Positions 21,778 to 34,090 of a stretch of DNA of 64,000 nucleotides are shown piece by piece (position 1 is the first letter of the stretch; the number at the start of each line of letters is the position of its first letter). The translations under genes were made by a program, and so were the position numbers. Below the pieces are notes generated by a model. It did no database searches. It was not told the origin of the DNA and worked only from the letters and a program-made list of their open reading frames with translations. Where the stretch lies: the NCBI GenBank assembly GCA_023053575.1, contig JAKZAP010000014.1, forward strand, positions 11,682,938 through 11,746,937, read 5' to 3'. The DNA comes from Branchinecta lynchi. Lineage: Eukaryota; Arthropoda; Branchiopoda; Anostraca; Branchinectidae.

Positions 21778-23065
21778 AACAAGACCAAAGGTTTCGATGG
21801 GATCCCAAAAATGTAATATTTGATCCAGACAATTGAGTCTTGTAGAAATCCAGTCTTCGCCAGACTCCTTGAACATTTTTAGATTCAAATTTGATTACTA
21901 TTAAAACAATGGCTAATAGAAAACCAAGTTCAGATATGGATTCAGCATGTGTGTTTACCGCACACGTCATATCTATTTTAACGAAATTTATCAAAACTTC
22001 CTGCCTTACTTCTGCCAAATTTCCCGTTTCGGCCGGATTCCGAGTGAACTAGTTGTCCGGCAAAAATTAAAGCTCAAAACGAATTCAGCATATCTCCTTA
22101 CCCCTATATACAATTTCAGGTTTTGGCCGGGTTTCGGGCGAACTATTTGTACGGCTAGAAACTAATTTTCATATACGGAGTCAGCATGCCTCTTTACCAC
22201 TACATCGAACCTCTAAAACTTCAGATAAACTTTTACTTAAAGCACAACTCTTACTAATTATCTTTTCACTTTGAAGTGGATGAGAAAATCGTTTTTCAAA
22301 AATACTATTACTTTCCACCTGAATTTAGCGATTTTCTTGTCAGCGCTTGTCGATTCTATCCAGCCTCCCTGCTCTCCGACGCGGCGGCTGGGCGCAAACC
22401 ATTTGAAAACTGAACAGCGCCGTGGTTAGAAGTGGAAAACCAAACAAATAAGAGAAGTCAAAAGACATAAGATTATGATATCCTTGTGTGTGAACGAGCT
22501 CTCAGCGGATATTGAATATTCTGGCAAACTTTGAGTTTCCTAGCGGGCAAAACTCGGCAAGGCCGAAAGAGTGCTAAAAATTGGTAGGAACAAAACGAAA
22601 CAATGGAGAAAGGTGGGAATTTCAGAAGCTTATAATTCCATAAGGGAGCTAGGTGTATTATAAAAGACAGAATAAGCAAGAGGGGTCCTTTAAAAAAAAA
22701 AATCTACGACTTCAGCATGTCCACTTACCCCTAAATCGAACATTTAATCAATGAAAATAAAACTTTTACTTTTAGCATATGTTCCGGTTTTGGGCCAAAT
22801 GATTGTCAAATACGGATTTGGCATGTCTTCTTGTAACCCTAATCGGACATACAATCAAGACTTTTACTTTTGTCAAATTTTTCGGTTTTGGCCGGGTTCC
22901 GGACGCACTAATTGTCCGGCGAGAAAAGTAGTTTCAGATATGGATTCATCATGTCTCCTTACCCCTAGATCGATTCATTAGCATTGTAAAACTATTTTTT
23001 TCGTCCCTTAATCTGAAACCTCTCCCCGACCCCTAAATATAAACCGATGGGGCCTATCTACGAAC
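21778..23065 (+). mobile_element. Family A copy A4, interrupted by F1 and 3' truncated
   Basis: It starts AACAAGACCAAAGG with ATGGGATCCC. Repeat units with TTCGGCCGGATTCCG follow at about 22030, 22125, 22885 and 22925. It stops after GGGGCCTATCTACGAACTT without the GACGGACG tract or the TTTTGGGATCCC end. A TTAA element (F1) sits inside one AAACTTTTAC unit. Confidence 0.65.
22241..22689 (-). repeat. TTAA element family F, copy F1
   Basis: TTAA|AGCACAACTC on the left and GGTCCT|TTAA on the right, 449 bp. Other copies lie at 24927, 33611 and 49966. The inside includes a CGACGCGGCGGCTGGGCGC stretch. No transposase is seen. Confidence 0.8.
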
Positions 23066-23304
23066 TTTAAAGTAACACCAGTGTCCGACACTCCTTCACT
23101 TTACGCACGTATCTACACCTGTTAGGTGGCATGTGTGCACTCACTTGAATAAAGAAAATAGAATAGCACAACGAAGAGAAACATTTTTTTTCCTGTTTGG
23201 TATGATAGTGACGACTTTTCACTGCGTAGACTCCGCGTGACCTAGTAGTCCCACATATAGAGCGCGGCCGACCTTCAGTTGACACAAATAAGACGCCTAA
23301 TTAC

Positions 23305-23440
23305 TTCATATGACTAAGTCCGAAACACCTTGATGAACCTATGGAAAGAAACGTCACCCAAACAAATCCTCTAAATTGACTCAGATCTTATGCAAACCAA
23401 TCAACAACGTTTTTTTGTGGTGACGTTACGTCAGCGAAGG
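23305..23440 (+). repeat. Family L repeat fragment
   Basis: ATGACTAAGTCCGAAACACC and CAACAACGTTT followed by GTGACGT recur near 25560-25690, and the first words recur near 34437. Ends are undefined. Confidence 0.45.
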
Positions 23441-23815
23441 GTTATCCACTACCTGGCGCCTGCTGTATACTATTTCCCGGTACCGGCCGACACTAGCAGT
23501 TCCGGCACGAGTGCCTGCCATAAATTAGGCGATTCCGCTTCTAAACGTACTGATTTTAGTGTACCAACACGTGGCAGCCGGTACCTGCTGCTGTCTGCCG
23601 GTCCCTGTCCCACTTGGGCACCGGGCAATTTTTATACACTAAAATCGAGAGTGGGCAACCCCTCGGTACTTCCTTTCCCGGACCAGGCCGAATCCAGCGA
23701 TGCCGACCATAAATTAGGCGATTTTAATGTTCCGATAATTGGCAACCGGCGGCGGCACCGGCCGGGTACCGCGCACTAGTTGTACACACAAATTGAAGGC
23801 GGGCAACCCCCGTAG
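23440..23815 (+). repeat. Family G repeat, tandem copies G2
   Basis: Two adjacent units: ATAAATTAGGCGATTCCGCT near 23521 and ATAAATTAGGCGATTTTAAT near 23710. GAGAGTGGGCAACCCCTCG lies between them and a GGCGGGCAACCCC motif at the end. It is strongly CCGG-rich. Confidence 0.6.
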
Positions 23816-24244
23816 GTTAAGTTGAGTCTTCACCTTCCGGAATCTGGGTTCCCTGATTTTTCGAGATTTTTTTTAATTTCTTCTGCGATACTTAAAAATT
23901 CCGGAAATCTGGAAGTTGAAAAGCCCCTTTTTTCCGGATTATTTTGATATACGCTTGGACCAGTTCCTATTCCCGATGCAATTTACACAAGACAACAAAG
24001 AATAATCCGGAAACCCAGATTCCGGAAGTTCCGGGAGGTGAAGACCGGACTTTAGTAGCAAGACTATAGTTGAACTATTTTTTTTTGCTTGAGCAATTGC
24101 TCGAGGGTATCCGATAAAAAGGGCTCATCGAAACTGTTTTAGTATGTTGTTTAGCCAGTCTAGCTTAAACGCCTTAGATGAAACCCTTTAACTTACTGTA
24201 TATATCATATCACTGTTATTTCATCTAAGACTTCCAATTTGCAG

Positions 24245-24385
24245 ATCCAACGCTATCTACCATCTCAAGCTCGGAACTAAGTGATTTAGCGGAACAACCG
24301 CGAGGTAGCAGTACGAGGGAGCACACAGAAATAATTTCAGATGATAAAGAATTGGAATCAGAGAATGACAAGACGGAAATGCCTC
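24245..24385 (+). CDS. Acidic stalk exon of Lachesin/DIP-like gene
   Basis: The exon has 141 nt, is phase 1 at both ends, follows ACTTCCAATTTGCAG and ends at C|GTAAGT. The translation starts DPTLSTISSSELSDLAEQPR and continues with a Glu/Asp/Ser-rich stretch through DDKELESEN to the last codons EMP. It has no Ig motif or cysteines and should be a flexible, hydrophilic juxtamembrane linker. Matching phase with Ig3 upstream and the hydrophobic exon downstream is the main support, since stalk sequences are poorly conserved. It could be alternatively spliced because skipping it keeps the frame. Confidence 0.7.
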
Positions 24386-24437
24386 GTAAGTAAAATCATA
24401 CATTACTTTGACCTTCGCCGTTCCTCTCTCGACTTAT

Positions 24438-24599
24438 AGTGCGGACACACGATCAGGACAGGAAGCTCCCGGACTGGAATTCCTGCCCGGATTTTTGCCA
24501 CCATCATCACTTCCATATGGAAAAGTTGGAATTTTGTCAACTTGATGATGAAAGTGCAGGAAATCCGGCCGGGAAATCCTGATCGTGTGTTCGCACTAT
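24438..24599 (+). repeat. Palindromic MITE J
   Basis: The left AGTGCGGACACACGATCAGG pairs with the right CCTGATCGTGTGTTCGCACT, and a second inner pair GGAAATCC/GGAATTCC gives an almost fully palindromic 160-bp element. TTA flanks both sides if the terminal T/A is counted, as in Harbinger-type insertions; this is tentative. Confidence 0.7.
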
Positions 24600-24926
24600 T
24601 ATTGCTACTGCGAAAACCGACTTGCGTCGTGAGATGGCGGGATCCTTCCTGCCGCGAATTCGGCTTCGAGCAAAAAAGGCTCAATTGAGGCCTGAGACGG
24701 CTTACGCACACAAATAACGAGAGGAGTGAACCCCTGTTCTAGCACTCTTATTCTTCTTCTTCCTTTTGGAAAAGCATTTCCGAATGTTGAGCCTTGTTTG
24801 CTCTTAATACTAATAATGATTTATTTCTAACTCGCTTATTTAGTACAGCGGAGAAACAGCGGAAATATAGAAAAATGGCACGAATGAAAAAAATGACAAA
24901 ATAACTAAGTATATAACATCCTTTAA

Positions 24927-25373
24927 ATGACCCTCTTGCTTATTCTGCCTTCTATAGTATACCTAGCTCCCTTGTGGAATTGTAAGCATCTAAAATCCCC
25001 ACCTTTCTCCATTGTTTCTTTTTCTGTCTACGAATTTTAGCGATTTTTCGGCCATGCCGAGTTTCGCCCGTCACACAGAGCAAAGTTTACCGGAGTCTTT
25101 AATGTCCGCTGACAACTCTTTCAAACATAAGGATATGATAATCTTCTGTTTTTACTTCTTTTATTACTTAGTTTTCCAACTATTTAACCACGGCGCGTTC
25201 AGTTTTCAAACGTTTTGCTCCCACCCGCCGCGTCAGAGAGCAGGAAGGCTGATTAGTGCCGACAAGCGATAACAAGAAAATCGCTAAATTCAGGTAGAAA
25301 GTAATGGTATTTTTTAAAAACATTTGTCTCATCATTTCATAGGCAAAAGATCATTTCTAGTAAGTGTTGTGCT
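24927..25373 (+). repeat. TTAA element family F, copy F2
   Basis: The left end TTAA|ATGACCCTCTTGC is slightly decayed and the right end GTTGTGCT|TTAA is intact; 447 bp. It runs in reverse orientation relative to F1. Confidence 0.75.
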
Positions 25374-26400
25374 TTAAACACTATTGACACACATCTTACA
25401 TTAAACGGGATCTGGAATTTGTCACTTATAACTGACTCCGGATGTCACGAGAAAGGCGTTGGTGGATGCCGAGAACGCCAAGAGCAGCGCCAACTAGATT
25501 GAAGAACCGGAGCCTTGCTTTATCTTCAGAAGAAGTTTTAGAAATGTCAGTCGCTAATACTCTATGTGACTAAGTCGGAAACACACCAGTGAATCTCGGA
25601 AAGAACAGAAAACCTCACCCAAATGAACCCTCTAATTGATTCAGATCATGTGTAAACAAATCAACAACGTTTGCTGTCGTGACGTCTCTGGCTCTTCGCT
25701 TGGCACACGGCCATTCTTCATCGATACGAAGAGTTGGTCATCAAGCGTATTCGTATTAATAATTAATAATAATTTTATTTAAACCCTCCATACAAATACA
25801 ATGTAAATGGTCGGAGGAGTTGGTAAAGAAAAAAAGAAAAAGAAAAAGAAAAGAGAATTACACAACACTACGATACAAAGCTGCGATGACTAAAAATAAC
25901 CAAAACAAGATCAAACTTGAGTCACATGATTATACCAGGCTAGCCGGTGGAAAATTGTGCAGTTTTCTACTTCGATTAATGAAACGACTGGTTAGCTCAT
26001 TCATTTTTTCACTTATTTCAAAAATATGGTACCTTTGTGATACGTAAGAGCTTCGGAACCATATGGTAATTCCCAGTAGATATTTGCAGTACCTGAAAAA
26101 ATTAGAATGGACTTGTTTACACTCAGTTTTATTCAAGGAATTCCACAGAGGGGTTAGAAAGAAGACATGGGGCGCGAACATGGCGCTGTAAGGGGTTCGA
26201 ACGGACGGGCAGGGTCGGGTCATCGGGTGACAGTCGACGGGGATTCCTGCCAGAATTTGCTTTATGGCGAAAGTTGAAAAATCCTGCCTGTAGAACCTCA
26301 TAGTCTGTCCACACGGTAATGGTTCGAACAGACAACCAGGGTAGGGTGGATCAAACCAGGTCGAGCAAAACTCTTGATGAATATCTCTCCTTGCCTTGCC

Positions 26401-26541
26401 GGCCCCTCCGGGTATCTAGCGGAAGAAAGGCAGAAATGGTGTCACAGCTGCTCCCAAAGATTGCGGTGATTGATTGACACAGGATTTGAGTCGCTAAGTT
26501 TGAGTCGTACGGACACGCTTACTCCTTCTTCCTGAGGATCG
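26401..26541 (-). repeat. Family L repeat, reverse copy
   Basis: About 140 bp is the reverse complement of 34466-34577, including AGCGGAAGAAAGGCAGAAAT, CTCCCAAAGAT and TACTCCTTCTTCCTGAGGATC. The class is unknown. Confidence 0.6.
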
Positions 26542-29166
26542 CTGTCGTGTTTTGGAGTATAGATATCAGCCGCCAAAGCTTGTATCTTCGTCGGAAAGAT
26601 GGCCTTGAAGATATGTTTTTTTGCGACGACCCGAGCCAAGATTCCAAGTTTGAAAATACAGTTCAGACTTTTATCTTGATTGTTGCCATTTTGGTTATCT
26701 CTTCTTTTCTATTGTTCTTCCTTGATGCTCCAGTAATAATTTTAGCAAAATCTCCGAAATCAGCTGGAAAAAGCAGAGTGAAGATTTTTCCTTGCAGGGC
26801 GTAATTTTTTTTTCCGAAATTGGGACGCGACGCGACTGAATTCGACTTGGGAGTTAAAATGGCGCGGCGCGAAGTTCAGGACCTACGCGGATTTTTTCCG
26901 CTTCCGATGCCAAATTCTCCTAGCGAATGTGAATTTGCGTTCTGTCGACACCTAGCTTAACGCCCACTAAATGTTCCGTCGTGAATGGTTCTGGACACCG
27001 GGTATAAACATAATATCGTCGACTGTGTTCCTCCCTCGGGTTTGCTGTACTTGCGCGAATAGCGGAAATATGGTCATCCCTGAATCCTAATCATTCTTCG
27101 CTTGAAAAGAAACGGTCCTTGAATCCCTGAGGCCTCCCTTAAATGGGCTACGTCGTGCCTCGCCAGTCCCAAACAGCTCAAAGCGGAAAGTTTCATTGTG
27201 TTGTTGACTCAGCGCATACCTCCCAGCCGTGAAGGCGTATCCGCAGAGTTTGGACCTTCGAATTTAGAGGGAAGACGAATGACGGAAGCTGTCCGGCGTC
27301 GCAAAAAAGCAAAATTGTTGTTAAATGGTTGGTTAAATTGTGTTGCACCGCTCCAGTGTGTTTCTGCACCCTTGTGCAGTCGGAGTTGAATTTCGCGTCA
27401 CCAGTCGGATTTTCAACGGCGGTAACGAAATCTTGTTGCCGTCCGAATAATAATAACAATAGTATGGCGACAAGATAGTAGCGTAACGCCAAATTTAATA
27501 ATAAATAAATAGATAATTTTAAACACGGATCATGTCCTTATTCCCTTTATAGCTTGTACTCGACATTCTAACATAGGATAATTATTTACAGTTAAAACTA
27601 TTAATATAAATAAGATGATATAAACGTACACCTTTTACCCACACTATACATACAATATTTACAACTAGAATGTTGGGTAAAATAGGGTACAATAGACTTC
27701 AGATAACGATCGTTCGAATCTTCTCAGTCTCTAGGAAGTAGCGTCCCCTAGTTCGCATCGCTTGACTTTCAGCTCAGGTCCAATCGCAGTGGTGAATATT
27801 GTGTAAAAGCTAATGGCCTTAATTTGTATTGTTATGGTCGAACTCAGGGTTGCCACATCAAAAATATTTAAAGAGTGACTTTTCACCCAAAACAGAGAGT
27901 GAACTGGGAGTGAAATTTATTTTCATGAAATGTTCACTTTTGGTCGGAATCGTCTCTGTAAAATGACACATCTTAATTATACTTTCATGAATAAAACTTG
28001 AAATAGCCACTTCTGGTCGGAATCCCTGCTGCAAAAATGACACGATTGGTCATTTTGTGAAATAGAGTGGTTTTAATGTCCTACGTAGGACAAGAGTGAC
28101 AAAACAAAATAGAGTGACAATTCACACTATCGTGCGACATGTGGCAACCTTGGTCGAACTGTCACTTGGAATAAAAAGAAACGGCTATATTTTTAATTTT
28201 TAATTTCTCACCTCTCGTTACATTTTGTCGCACCAGATTCCGTGGCAGCACAGCTTGAGGGTACGAAACTTTAGTTCCCCCATCGTTCTAATTGATCACC
28301 TAGGAGTTGGGTTTAACCCTTCTGTTGATGTCGTTTATTTCTGTATTTTATTCCAAGCTTGAATGCGTGACAAGAGTTTTGCATTTGCCACAGCCATCAG
28401 CTGAAAGCCACATAACAAAAACAGAGAAACTTAGTTCCCTGGAGTGTAAACTCGAATGCTTATAGTATCGTCATGGCACGCGACACATGAAATTTCCCTC
28501 TAGTTCCCTGATTACGGTTAACTCTATAGGCGTATCCTGTGAAGAGGATATTCGAGACTCGTATGCATTATATTTTTCCGTCTCTAATTTCGATTTCGAC
28601 AGGATGACGGGACCCATGCTGATTAGGATGCGTGCAGACTGGCAAGCTAGTGGGATACACCATTCGCCTCAAATCGAAACTGGCTGTTTGGATGTGGGGA
28701 TTTTGTTCCGAGAAAATACCCGGCCGGTAGCTTGTGCTGCTACCCCATCTGGAAATCGTAACTTAAGATTATTTTTTTCAAATTATTTATTTACACAAAC
28801 AGAAATAATATACTTCCTGGATTAAGCTGCATGTCCGCCTAAAATAAAAGGCCGTGCGGCCTATGGGAAGAACATACAAATAAGGAGCTCATTCAATAGC
28901 ACTCGTTTTTATAAAAAAGAAACGTTATTGTTTAATACATTTACAAATACTTAGGTGTCTGGATTCCGGATCCGAGGGCACTTCTACGAAAGGAGCTTCC
29001 CGGCACTTCCCGCGCCTCAGTAGAAAAGAAATTGAGCAAAAAGTTTGCTTATCACAGACTGTCAGGTTTCTGGATTCAAGGAGATGTACAAGATCCAGAG
29101 GCGTCATTACGGGGGGGGGGGAGGCTCTGTAAACCCTAGTTGACGAGGCGCAAAACCAAATACGTA

Positions 29167-29324
29167 CACAGTAAAAAAAAATCGTGCAGTATTTGCTACT
29201 GGCATTAATCTTAGCTTTATTGAGATAAGATTACCCCTAATTGGGATTAATCGTATCCCAGTAGAGATAGGATTAATCCCAGTAGCAAATACTGCATCCT
29301 TATTCGGAGAAACTTGTTACAGCG
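29167..29324 (+). repeat. Palindromic MITE family H, copy H2
   Basis: CACAGTAAAAA at the left and CTTGTTACAGCG at the right, with the opposed words TTTGCTACTGGCATTAATC and GATTAATCCCAGTAGCAAA inside. It is 158 bp. Confidence 0.75.
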
Positions 29325-29451
29325 TATATAGTCCCTTATAAAGGTTTTTTCTTCTTCTAGAAGTCTCCATGAATCTCTTGTTTTCTTTTCGTGAATATGT
29401 TGTTAACTCACCTATGTATTTCCAGTTTCACCTTTGTAAGATTTACATTCA

Positions 29452-30795
29452 AGTTTAACTAAAAAGGGCTGGGATAGGACAATCGAGTAACCCATTACTT
29501 ATTCACCAAAATTGGCTTGAAGACCCGCTGAAAATGCATTACTTTGTTGTTCCGCTATCCACGAATAATCAATTTTTATGGCACTTGCCAGGCAAGTGCC
29601 ATAAACCGATCACTTTTCCGTCGGTCTGTCGGTCGGTTAGTCCGGTGTTTGCGAGTTAGGGTACTTCCAGATACGCTAGGACGACGAAACTTGGCAGGCA
29701 TATTAGGGACCCGACCAAACTAAGTTGGAAATAGTCACTTGCCCCCTCCGACCATCGTGGGCAGAGGGAGGGGAGCCGGAATCCGGAATTTAGTGGCATG
29801 CATAACTTTCGAACGGGTTATCGGATCTTAATGAAATTTGATATTTGGAAAGACGACATGTCTCAGATGTCCCGTTTCAAGTCCAGACTGAATCCGATAA
29901 ATGTTGGGGGGGGGGGGGGGGAGGCGGATCGGAAATCATGTGACACGCTTAGAGTGGAGGGATCGGGATGAAACTTGGTGAGAGGAACAAGCTCATGCCC
30001 TAGGTACATCACTGACAGAACCGGAAGGGATTCGTGCACTGTGGGGGGAGTTGGAGGGTGGGGGTCCGGAATTCCGGTGATCACGAGTTTAGGTACTTCC
30101 AGATGTGCTAGGACCATGAAACTTGGCTTAAACATTGGAGACTTGACATGATTAGATCATTTTTGCTTCAAGGGTCTTGCTTACAACTGAATTTCTTAAA
30201 GTACACATGATACTCTTGAGTAAAATACACATTTCATTCTCCCGATGAGCTCATCATCATTTTTGCTTCAAGAGTTTTGATTACAGATGAATTTCTAGCG
30301 CCCCTAAAGTGCGCATCATCACAGCCAAATGCATTACCAAACGTTACGTTCTCGTGATTTACAAGGACCCATTATCTCAAGGGTTTTGCTTACAAATAAT
30401 CACATCAAACCCACGAACTGAAGAATTCCTACTTTCATCCTCTGACCCAGCCTTACAAGTGCCATATGAGCTTCCAGCTCTTGTTAAGTAGTGGAATTTC
30501 CGTGTGATTTGTGGTACCTCTATCCGCGTATATCCCTTACGAGATAGATTTCTGACTTTTTTGTTCAGGCAATCTTCACCAATCTCACCACTGCCCACTG
30601 AAAAGCCGCGTTTGTGTTGAGATTACAATTTCCCGCATCATAGTAGAATTTTGGTTGTGGGGACGGCCGCAGAAATTCTGAACGTCATAACTAGAGTATA
30701 GATAGTGGAAAATAAAAAAATTACTTTGCAGAGTCCAAATAATTTATTGTATTCAGTTAAATGACACACAAATAAGTTGGCTTTTCAGTTAAACT
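29452..30795 (-). repeat. TTAA element family K, copy K1, split by B3
   Basis: The left AGTTTAACTAAAAAG and right CTTTTCAGTTAAACT form the terminal inverted repeats. Parts 29452-29572 and 30486-30795 together match the K copy that starts at 59573. A family B element is inserted between AATTTT and AAGTAGTGG. K1 keeps the uninterrupted GTCCTATC site that is split in K2. Confidence 0.78.
29573..30485 (+). mobile_element. Family B element, copy B3, nested in K1
   Basis: It starts TTTTTATGGCACTTGCC with the exact partner GGCAAGTGCCATAA, then GTCGGTCTGTCGGTCGG. One core is followed by AAGTGCCATATGAGC, the stem GAGCT-TCC-AGCTC and TTGTT. Comparison with the intact K sequence at 59890-59910 shows single-copy target sequence on both sides, so no target duplication was made, as expected for a Helitron-like element. 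A 16-G run lies at 29906-29921. Confidence 0.8.
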
Positions 30796-31132
30796 ATAAA
30801 GAGTGCGAAGGGGGCCCGGGATAACGCTGCTGTCCCCCGTTAAATTTCCGCGCAATAACCCCTCTGACAAGGGCCGTTTTACACGAAGTCGGTTAAGGAT
30901 CGACCCCTCGATCGATAGTGCACTTATTCCAGTGCGTGGGCTGTGCGACCTTTTGCAATACTAATAGCTTTTATCTCAGGTTGGCATGCCCTTGTCTTTC
31001 CGTAAACAATGGGTTGCTCGGGACCGATAGGGGCTAATGGGATAACACAAACATGCGTTTCGTAAACTTACATTCGAACATGAAATACCTGGTTCGAAAA
31101 TCCTAGCATGTTCTAAGAGGAGGTGTGATGTC

Positions 31133-32622
31133 CAGGGGCGTCGCAAGTGCATTTTCGGTGGGGGGGGGGGGGGGGTGCACAGCCAAAATTTTACCGAATC
31201 TTTCAAAATTTTTACCGAATCCTATAACTAATAATTCGAGCTTTAAATTCTGGAACAGAAACGATTACGTAGGAAGAGTAACAATAAAGGGCAGCATGAA
31301 AGACGCTAAGCCAACTATTAGGCGGCGTTTTGGCGAAGCCCACATGTAAAATATATATTGCCGGGCATGATTGCAGTAATAGCTTCTATCTGTTATAGCC
31401 AATAGAAAACTAAATCGAGCGCCGCATGCTAAAATTTTTAAATCCATTTTTTACTGTAGGCTAAAATTTAACCTTCTGTGACAAATTCTGTCATTTACCG
31501 TTGATTAAATACCAAGACTCTAAGAACTTCCAGAAACCGGACGGAGCGACGTTCCGGCAGCAGCAGCAACTGTACTACCCATAAATTACACAGAGGGCCG
31601 CAGGCGAAGTTTTTTTTTATTTTTCTTCCCAAATTTAATTTCCATCCAAATTCTAGCTTTTAATGTTTCAAAATCTCAATCCTAAAACTGGCTTAAAACC
31701 CCCGTCAACTGACGCGCCCTTCCACAAAATAGAGAATATTACGAAAAGTGCTGCAGGCGGAATTTTCGAAATATTTATGATTATATATTCTTTTGGGGAT
31801 CCAAAATAAAAGTAAGGACTATCGATGGTATCATAGATCATCCCTTTTCTCTGCGACCAGTGCTTCACTCGACCTGTTCTGAGGTTCGGACTTCCGAATC
31901 CTGGCAGTCATAACGAATAAATTACCGAATCCCAGTTATTATACCGAATAAGTTTAGACTGATAGCATGTTCGGGATTCTGTATAACTACCGTATCCCGG
32001 TTACTATACCGAATTGTTTTGGTGTCGAAAGACTACCGAACAACTTATTCGATATACTTTCGTCAGAACTGGAACAAAGTCAGGATTCGTGGTTAACTTC
32101 CTAATCCTGGTAATTATACTTAATAAATTACCGAATCCTAATCATGATACCGAATAATTTTGAGCCAATAGCTTATTCGGGATTCTGTGTAAGTACGGAA
32201 TCTCCATAAATATACCGAATAGTTCCGGCATCGAAAAATTACCAAATGATTTCAGTAACTTCTCTCACAAATCCGTGATAACTACCGAATATTGGCAATT
32301 ATACCGAATCCCCATCATTATACCGAAGAGATTTGTACATATATCCTATTTAGGATTCTGTATAACTACCGAATCCCCGTAAATATATCGAACAATTCTG
32401 CTATCGAAAAAATACCGAACAATTTTAGTAAAATTTTGGGCGGAGGCCCAAAAAAAAATCTTGCAGGATGTGCTACTGGGTTAATCTTGTCTTTATTGAG
32501 ATAAGAGTACGCCTAATTCGGATTAATTTCATCTAATTTTGGCTAATTTTGGGCGGAGGCCCAAAATTTTACCGAATCTCATAAAGGTGGGGGGTGCAGC
32601 ACCCCCCCTTGCGACGCCCCTG
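31133..32622 (+). mobile_element. hAT-like non-autonomous element filled with ACCGAAT satellite
   Basis: Perfect 15-bp terminal inverted repeats CAGGGGCGTCGCAAG / CTTGCGACGCCCCTG are flanked by GTGATGTC (31125-31132) and GTCATGTC (32623-32630), an 8-bp duplication with one mismatch. Inside, TACCGAAT or close variants recur about every 25-40 bp. The CAAAATTTTACCGAATC and GGTGGGGGG words near the ends extend the inverted structure. There is no transposase frame. The TIR and 8-bp duplication fit the hAT superfamily. Confidence 0.85.
31185..32580 (+). repeat. Degenerate ACCGAAT satellite
   Basis: Variable units built on TACCGAATCCCGGTAATTAT and related words, AT-rich between the units. A piece of MITE H (about 32450-32530) lies inside, next to two GGGCGGAGGCCCAAAA boxes. 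Confidence 0.65.
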
Positions 32623-32940
32623 GTCATGTCTAAGTTTCGATACGAACCTTACAAAAATAAACGGCATGTTGCATACCCGCTTCGTTATTTCTCTGAACGC
32701 CTCCTTTTGCTTGGAGGCAAACAACTCCCTCTACCCCCGCAAAATTGTTCTCATGAGTCTTAAACTATATTGAGTTGTGGGCGTCAACACTACTTTACAT
32801 CGAGGCGTTGTACTTTTTGAAATGACTTGCTGGTTTCGCCCAAAACAGTTAAGCTCTAGGCGCAATCCCTACGCTGTCTTAAAACGAAAAGACACTCCTT
32901 GCCGAGTCGAATGGTAAATATGCGCTGTAAAGCGATCATA

Positions 32941-33097
32941 CACTGTAAAAAAAATCTTGCAGGATTTGCTACTGGGTTAATCTTGTCTTTATTGAGATAA
33001 GAGTACGCCTAATTCGGATTAATTTCATCCCAGTAGAGATAAGATTAATCACAGTAGCAAAAAATGCATCCTTATTCGGAGAAACTTTTTACAGTGC
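32941..33097 (+). repeat. Palindromic MITE family H, copy H3 (intact)
   Basis: 157 bp from CACTGTAAAAA to TTTTTACAGTG. It has the GGATTTGCTACTGGGTTAAT and GATTAATCACAGTAGCAAA arms and is the best copy for defining the family ends. Confidence 0.82.
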
Positions 33098-33610
33098 ATG
33101 TCTTTCGTTGGGACAGGCTGGTGTTTGTTTAGGGTAGGCTGCTTTTTAGCGATGCATGGCTAATTTTGCACATAAAATTATACCGACGCATTAGTTCCCG
33201 AGGGGGTGCTCACTATCAGTTTTGATGTACACTAACTGTCGTGGAGTTGGTAACCGGTAGTTTCATTCGTCGAAACTACCAATCTACCACCAGTCGTTAG
33301 GAATCACCATTGTGAACGCAACTGGATATTTATATTTCTGCGAAGTCCTAACACCAACCAACATCATTCGCAAATAAGAAAACTAACCTTTTAGCGAAAC
33401 TGGTCCATCCCTTCTCAGTCCGAGCTGGATCACAAAATATTTCGTCGGCTCACTCATTATTTAGGGTGTTCATATAGCTTTCCTCTTCAGAAGACGGCGG
33501 ACTTTCAAGCAAAAGTGACGTTAAGTGGTACAATTACCTCAAAGCAAATTACTGAAAGAAACGCTGCCAAAAATTTGGCTGTTTTTCTCTTTGTCCATAG
33601 AAGTGCTTGA

Positions 33611-34090
33611 AGGACCCCTCTTGCTTGTTCTGCTATTTATAGTATAGAGTATCTAGCTCCCTTATGGAATTTTAGACTTCTAAAATCCCTACCTTTCGCC
33701 GTTGTTTGGTTTTGTGGCTAAGAGTTTCTAGCGCCTTTTCGGCCGTGCCGAGTTTTGCCCGTCACGCAACGCAAACTTGGCTGGAATCTTAAACGAACGC
33801 TGACAACTCTTTGTTGTTTTTTATTTCGCAAATTTGGTAGATTATAAAATCTATCGTCTGGTTTTGACTTCTTTTGTATTGCTTAGTTTTCCCACTCTTA
33901 AACCACGCCGAGTTCAGTTTTCAAATGTTTTGCGCCAAGCCGCCGCGTGGGATATAAGGAAGGCTGGATAGGGTCGACAAGTGTTGACAAGAAAATCGCT
34001 TATTTGACGTGGAAAGTAATAGTATTTCTGAAAATCGACATTTCTGATCCATTTTATAGTGAAAATATCATTTCTAGTAAGAGTTGTGCT
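33611..34090 (+). repeat. TTAA element family F, copy F3
   Basis: The left AGGACCCCTCTTGC is preceded by a mutated TTGA, and the right GAGTTGTGCT is followed by TTAA; 480 bp, in the same orientation as F2. Confidence 0.75.

Larger units (their letters stand above)
17556..24244. other. Repeat-rich intron (6.7 kb)
   Basis: The intron lies between the Ig3 and stalk exons. It holds family I and K fragments, E2, G1 and G2, a palindromic MITE near 21397, and a family A copy with an F element inside. Between about 19935 and 21390 no gene or recognised repeat is seen. Confidence 0.65.

Noticed and set aside
28487..28825. 112-codon frame on +
   Set aside because: No recognised motif and no splice phase match to the surrounding Ig gene exons. 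Intronic chance frame is the simpler reading.
31088..31110. GGTTCGAAAATCC, a tRNA T-arm-like word
   Set aside because: No acceptor stem, D-arm or anticodon arm could be built around it.
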